From Paenibacillus cellulosilyticus (GTDB lineage Bacteria > Bacillota > Bacilli > Paenibacillales > Paenibacillaceae), in the NCBI RefSeq assembly GCF_003182255.1, contig NZ_QGTQ01000002.1, forward strand, positions 420,767-484,766: 64,000 bases of DNA, in the 5' to 3' direction. This document shows, in pieces, positions 63,361-64,000 of this stretch. The notes below the pieces were generated by a model that was not told the DNA's origin, ran no database searches, and saw only the letters and a list, made by a program, of their open reading frames with translations. Every line of letters starts with the position of its first letter. Positions within the stretch are counted from its first letter, which is position 1. A program made the position numbers and the translations under genes.

Positions 63361-64000
63361 TCCGCATCCCCCAAGATCATGTCGTCGATCGTGTTTCCTT
63401 GCGTTACCATCGGATACACGTTCTCACCTTTACGGACGACGAATTCAACGACCGCAGGACCTGGATGACGAAGCGCCGCTTCCCATGCTTCACGCGCTTC
63501 TTCCTTGTTCGTAGCACGGAAGCCTTTTACCCCGTATGCATCCGCAAGCTTCACGAAATCCGGGCTGCCTGCCAGGTCGATGTGGCTGTAACGGTTGTCA
63601 TAAATAATTTCCTGCCATTGACGAACCATGCCCAGCACTTGGTTGTTAATAATCGCGACTTTAACCGGAATGTTGTTGATGGCACAAATCGCGAGCTCTT
63701 GCGCGCACATCTGCATGCCGCCGTCACCGTTAATAGAGACAACTACGCGATCCGGATTCGCCATCTGAGCACCAATTGCCGACGGGAAGCCGAAGCCCAT
63801 CGTACCGAGACCGCCCGATGTAACGAAAGAACGCGGTTTGTTGAATTTGTAATATTGAGCAGCCCACATCTGGTGCTGACCTACGTCTGTCGTGACGATC
63901 GCATCGCCGTTCGTCGTCTCGTGCAGCATTTCGATTACCCATTGTGGTTTGAGCTCTGTGTTCGAATCCACATACGTCATCGGGAATTCCGCCTTGAGCG
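63357..64000 (-). CDS. ilvB: Acetolactate synthase large subunit, C-terminal part (runs off window)
   Basis: The visible 214 residues are the C-terminal catalytic domain of a thiamin-diphosphate enzyme that joins pyruvate with pyruvate or 2-oxobutyrate. TTDVGQHQMWAAQYY and GGLGTMGFGFPSAIGAQ precede the cofactor motif GDGGMQMCAQELAIC...NNIPVKVAIINN. The frame stays open to position 64000, so the 5' end lies outside the window. First visible gene of the ilvB-ilvN-ilvC operon. Confidence 0.96.
   Translation of the reverse strand, partial: LKAEFPMTYVDSNTELKPQWVIEMLHETTNGDAIVTTDVGQHQMWAAQYYKFNKPRSFVTSGGLGTMGFGFPSAIGAQMANPDRVVVSINGDGGMQMCAQELAICAINNIPVKVAIINNQVLGMVRQWQEIIYDNRYSHIDLAGSPDFVKLADAYGVKGFRATNKEEAREAWEAALRHPGPAVVEFVVRKGENVYPMVTQGNTIDDMILGDAE

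Overview
The window reads as chromosomal DNA of a Gram-positive, endospore-former-type Firmicute, most likely Paenibacillus or a close relative such as Cohnella. The grounds are AGGAGG-type ribosome sites, a T-box leader, a SigI/RsgI pair, BmrCD-like and YcnI/YcnJ-like genes related to Bacillus, and a large carbohydrate locus built from DUF5696, Yip1, NHL and DUF5060 proteins and MsmX-dependent permeases. No phage, plasmid, insertion sequence, rRNA or tRNA gene was seen. Most genes lie on the minus strand.

Layout. 1-4.2 kb: pheS-pheT with a promoter, a T-box leader and a small repeat element between attenuator and pheS. 4.2-9.0 kb: a probable copper locus (YcnI-like, YcnJ-like) with a NarL-type kinase/regulator pair between them. 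9.7-13.5 kb: a gamma-glutamylcyclotransferase-like gene with the three 5-oxoprolinase subunits PxpA, PxpC and PxpB. 13.8-17.7 kb: a von Willebrand factor A (VWA) lipoprotein, a small orphan gene, an HxlR-type regulator and an unrecognised 482-residue protein. 17.8-24.1 kb: a BmrC/BmrD-type heterodimeric exporter behind a leader-peptide attenuator, and a divergent single exporter. 24.2-25.9 kb: a 51-bp-period palindrome array, an aldolase-like gene and two repeat elements.

25.9-46.3 kb: a glycan (probably beta-mannan) utilisation locus of about 20 kb. In transcription order it has a LacI regulator, two binding proteins, a permease pair, an NHL/TPR protein, a Yip1 protein, a DUF5696 protein, a second permease pair, a DUF5060-GH5-like hydrolase, an SGNH esterase and a GH2 beta-mannosidase. 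No ABC ATPase gene is present, so a shared MsmX-type ATPase elsewhere is implied.

46.4-54.7 kb: a multidrug-type MFS transporter, PepA, a two-gene RsbT-like/RsbU_N-kinase unit, RsgI with a very Asn/Ser-rich tail, SigI, and a small cysteine-motif protein. 54.9-64 kb: a peroxiredoxin, LeuB, a DUF2339 membrane protein, a second NarL-type two-component pair, and ilvC, ilvN and the truncated end of ilvB.

Two dispersed repeat families recur between genes. One is a small MITE-like element ending in GTTCAAAAAGT/ACTTTTTGAAC (six copies at five loci). The other is a larger GC-rich block (four loci) containing CCTCCCTGCTAGGGAGG and GCCCCTGCGGGGC-type palindromes. The most rewarding novelties are the bmrCD leader, the RsbT-like/kinase pair, the NHL-Yip1-DUF5696 module, and the 51-bp palindrome array.
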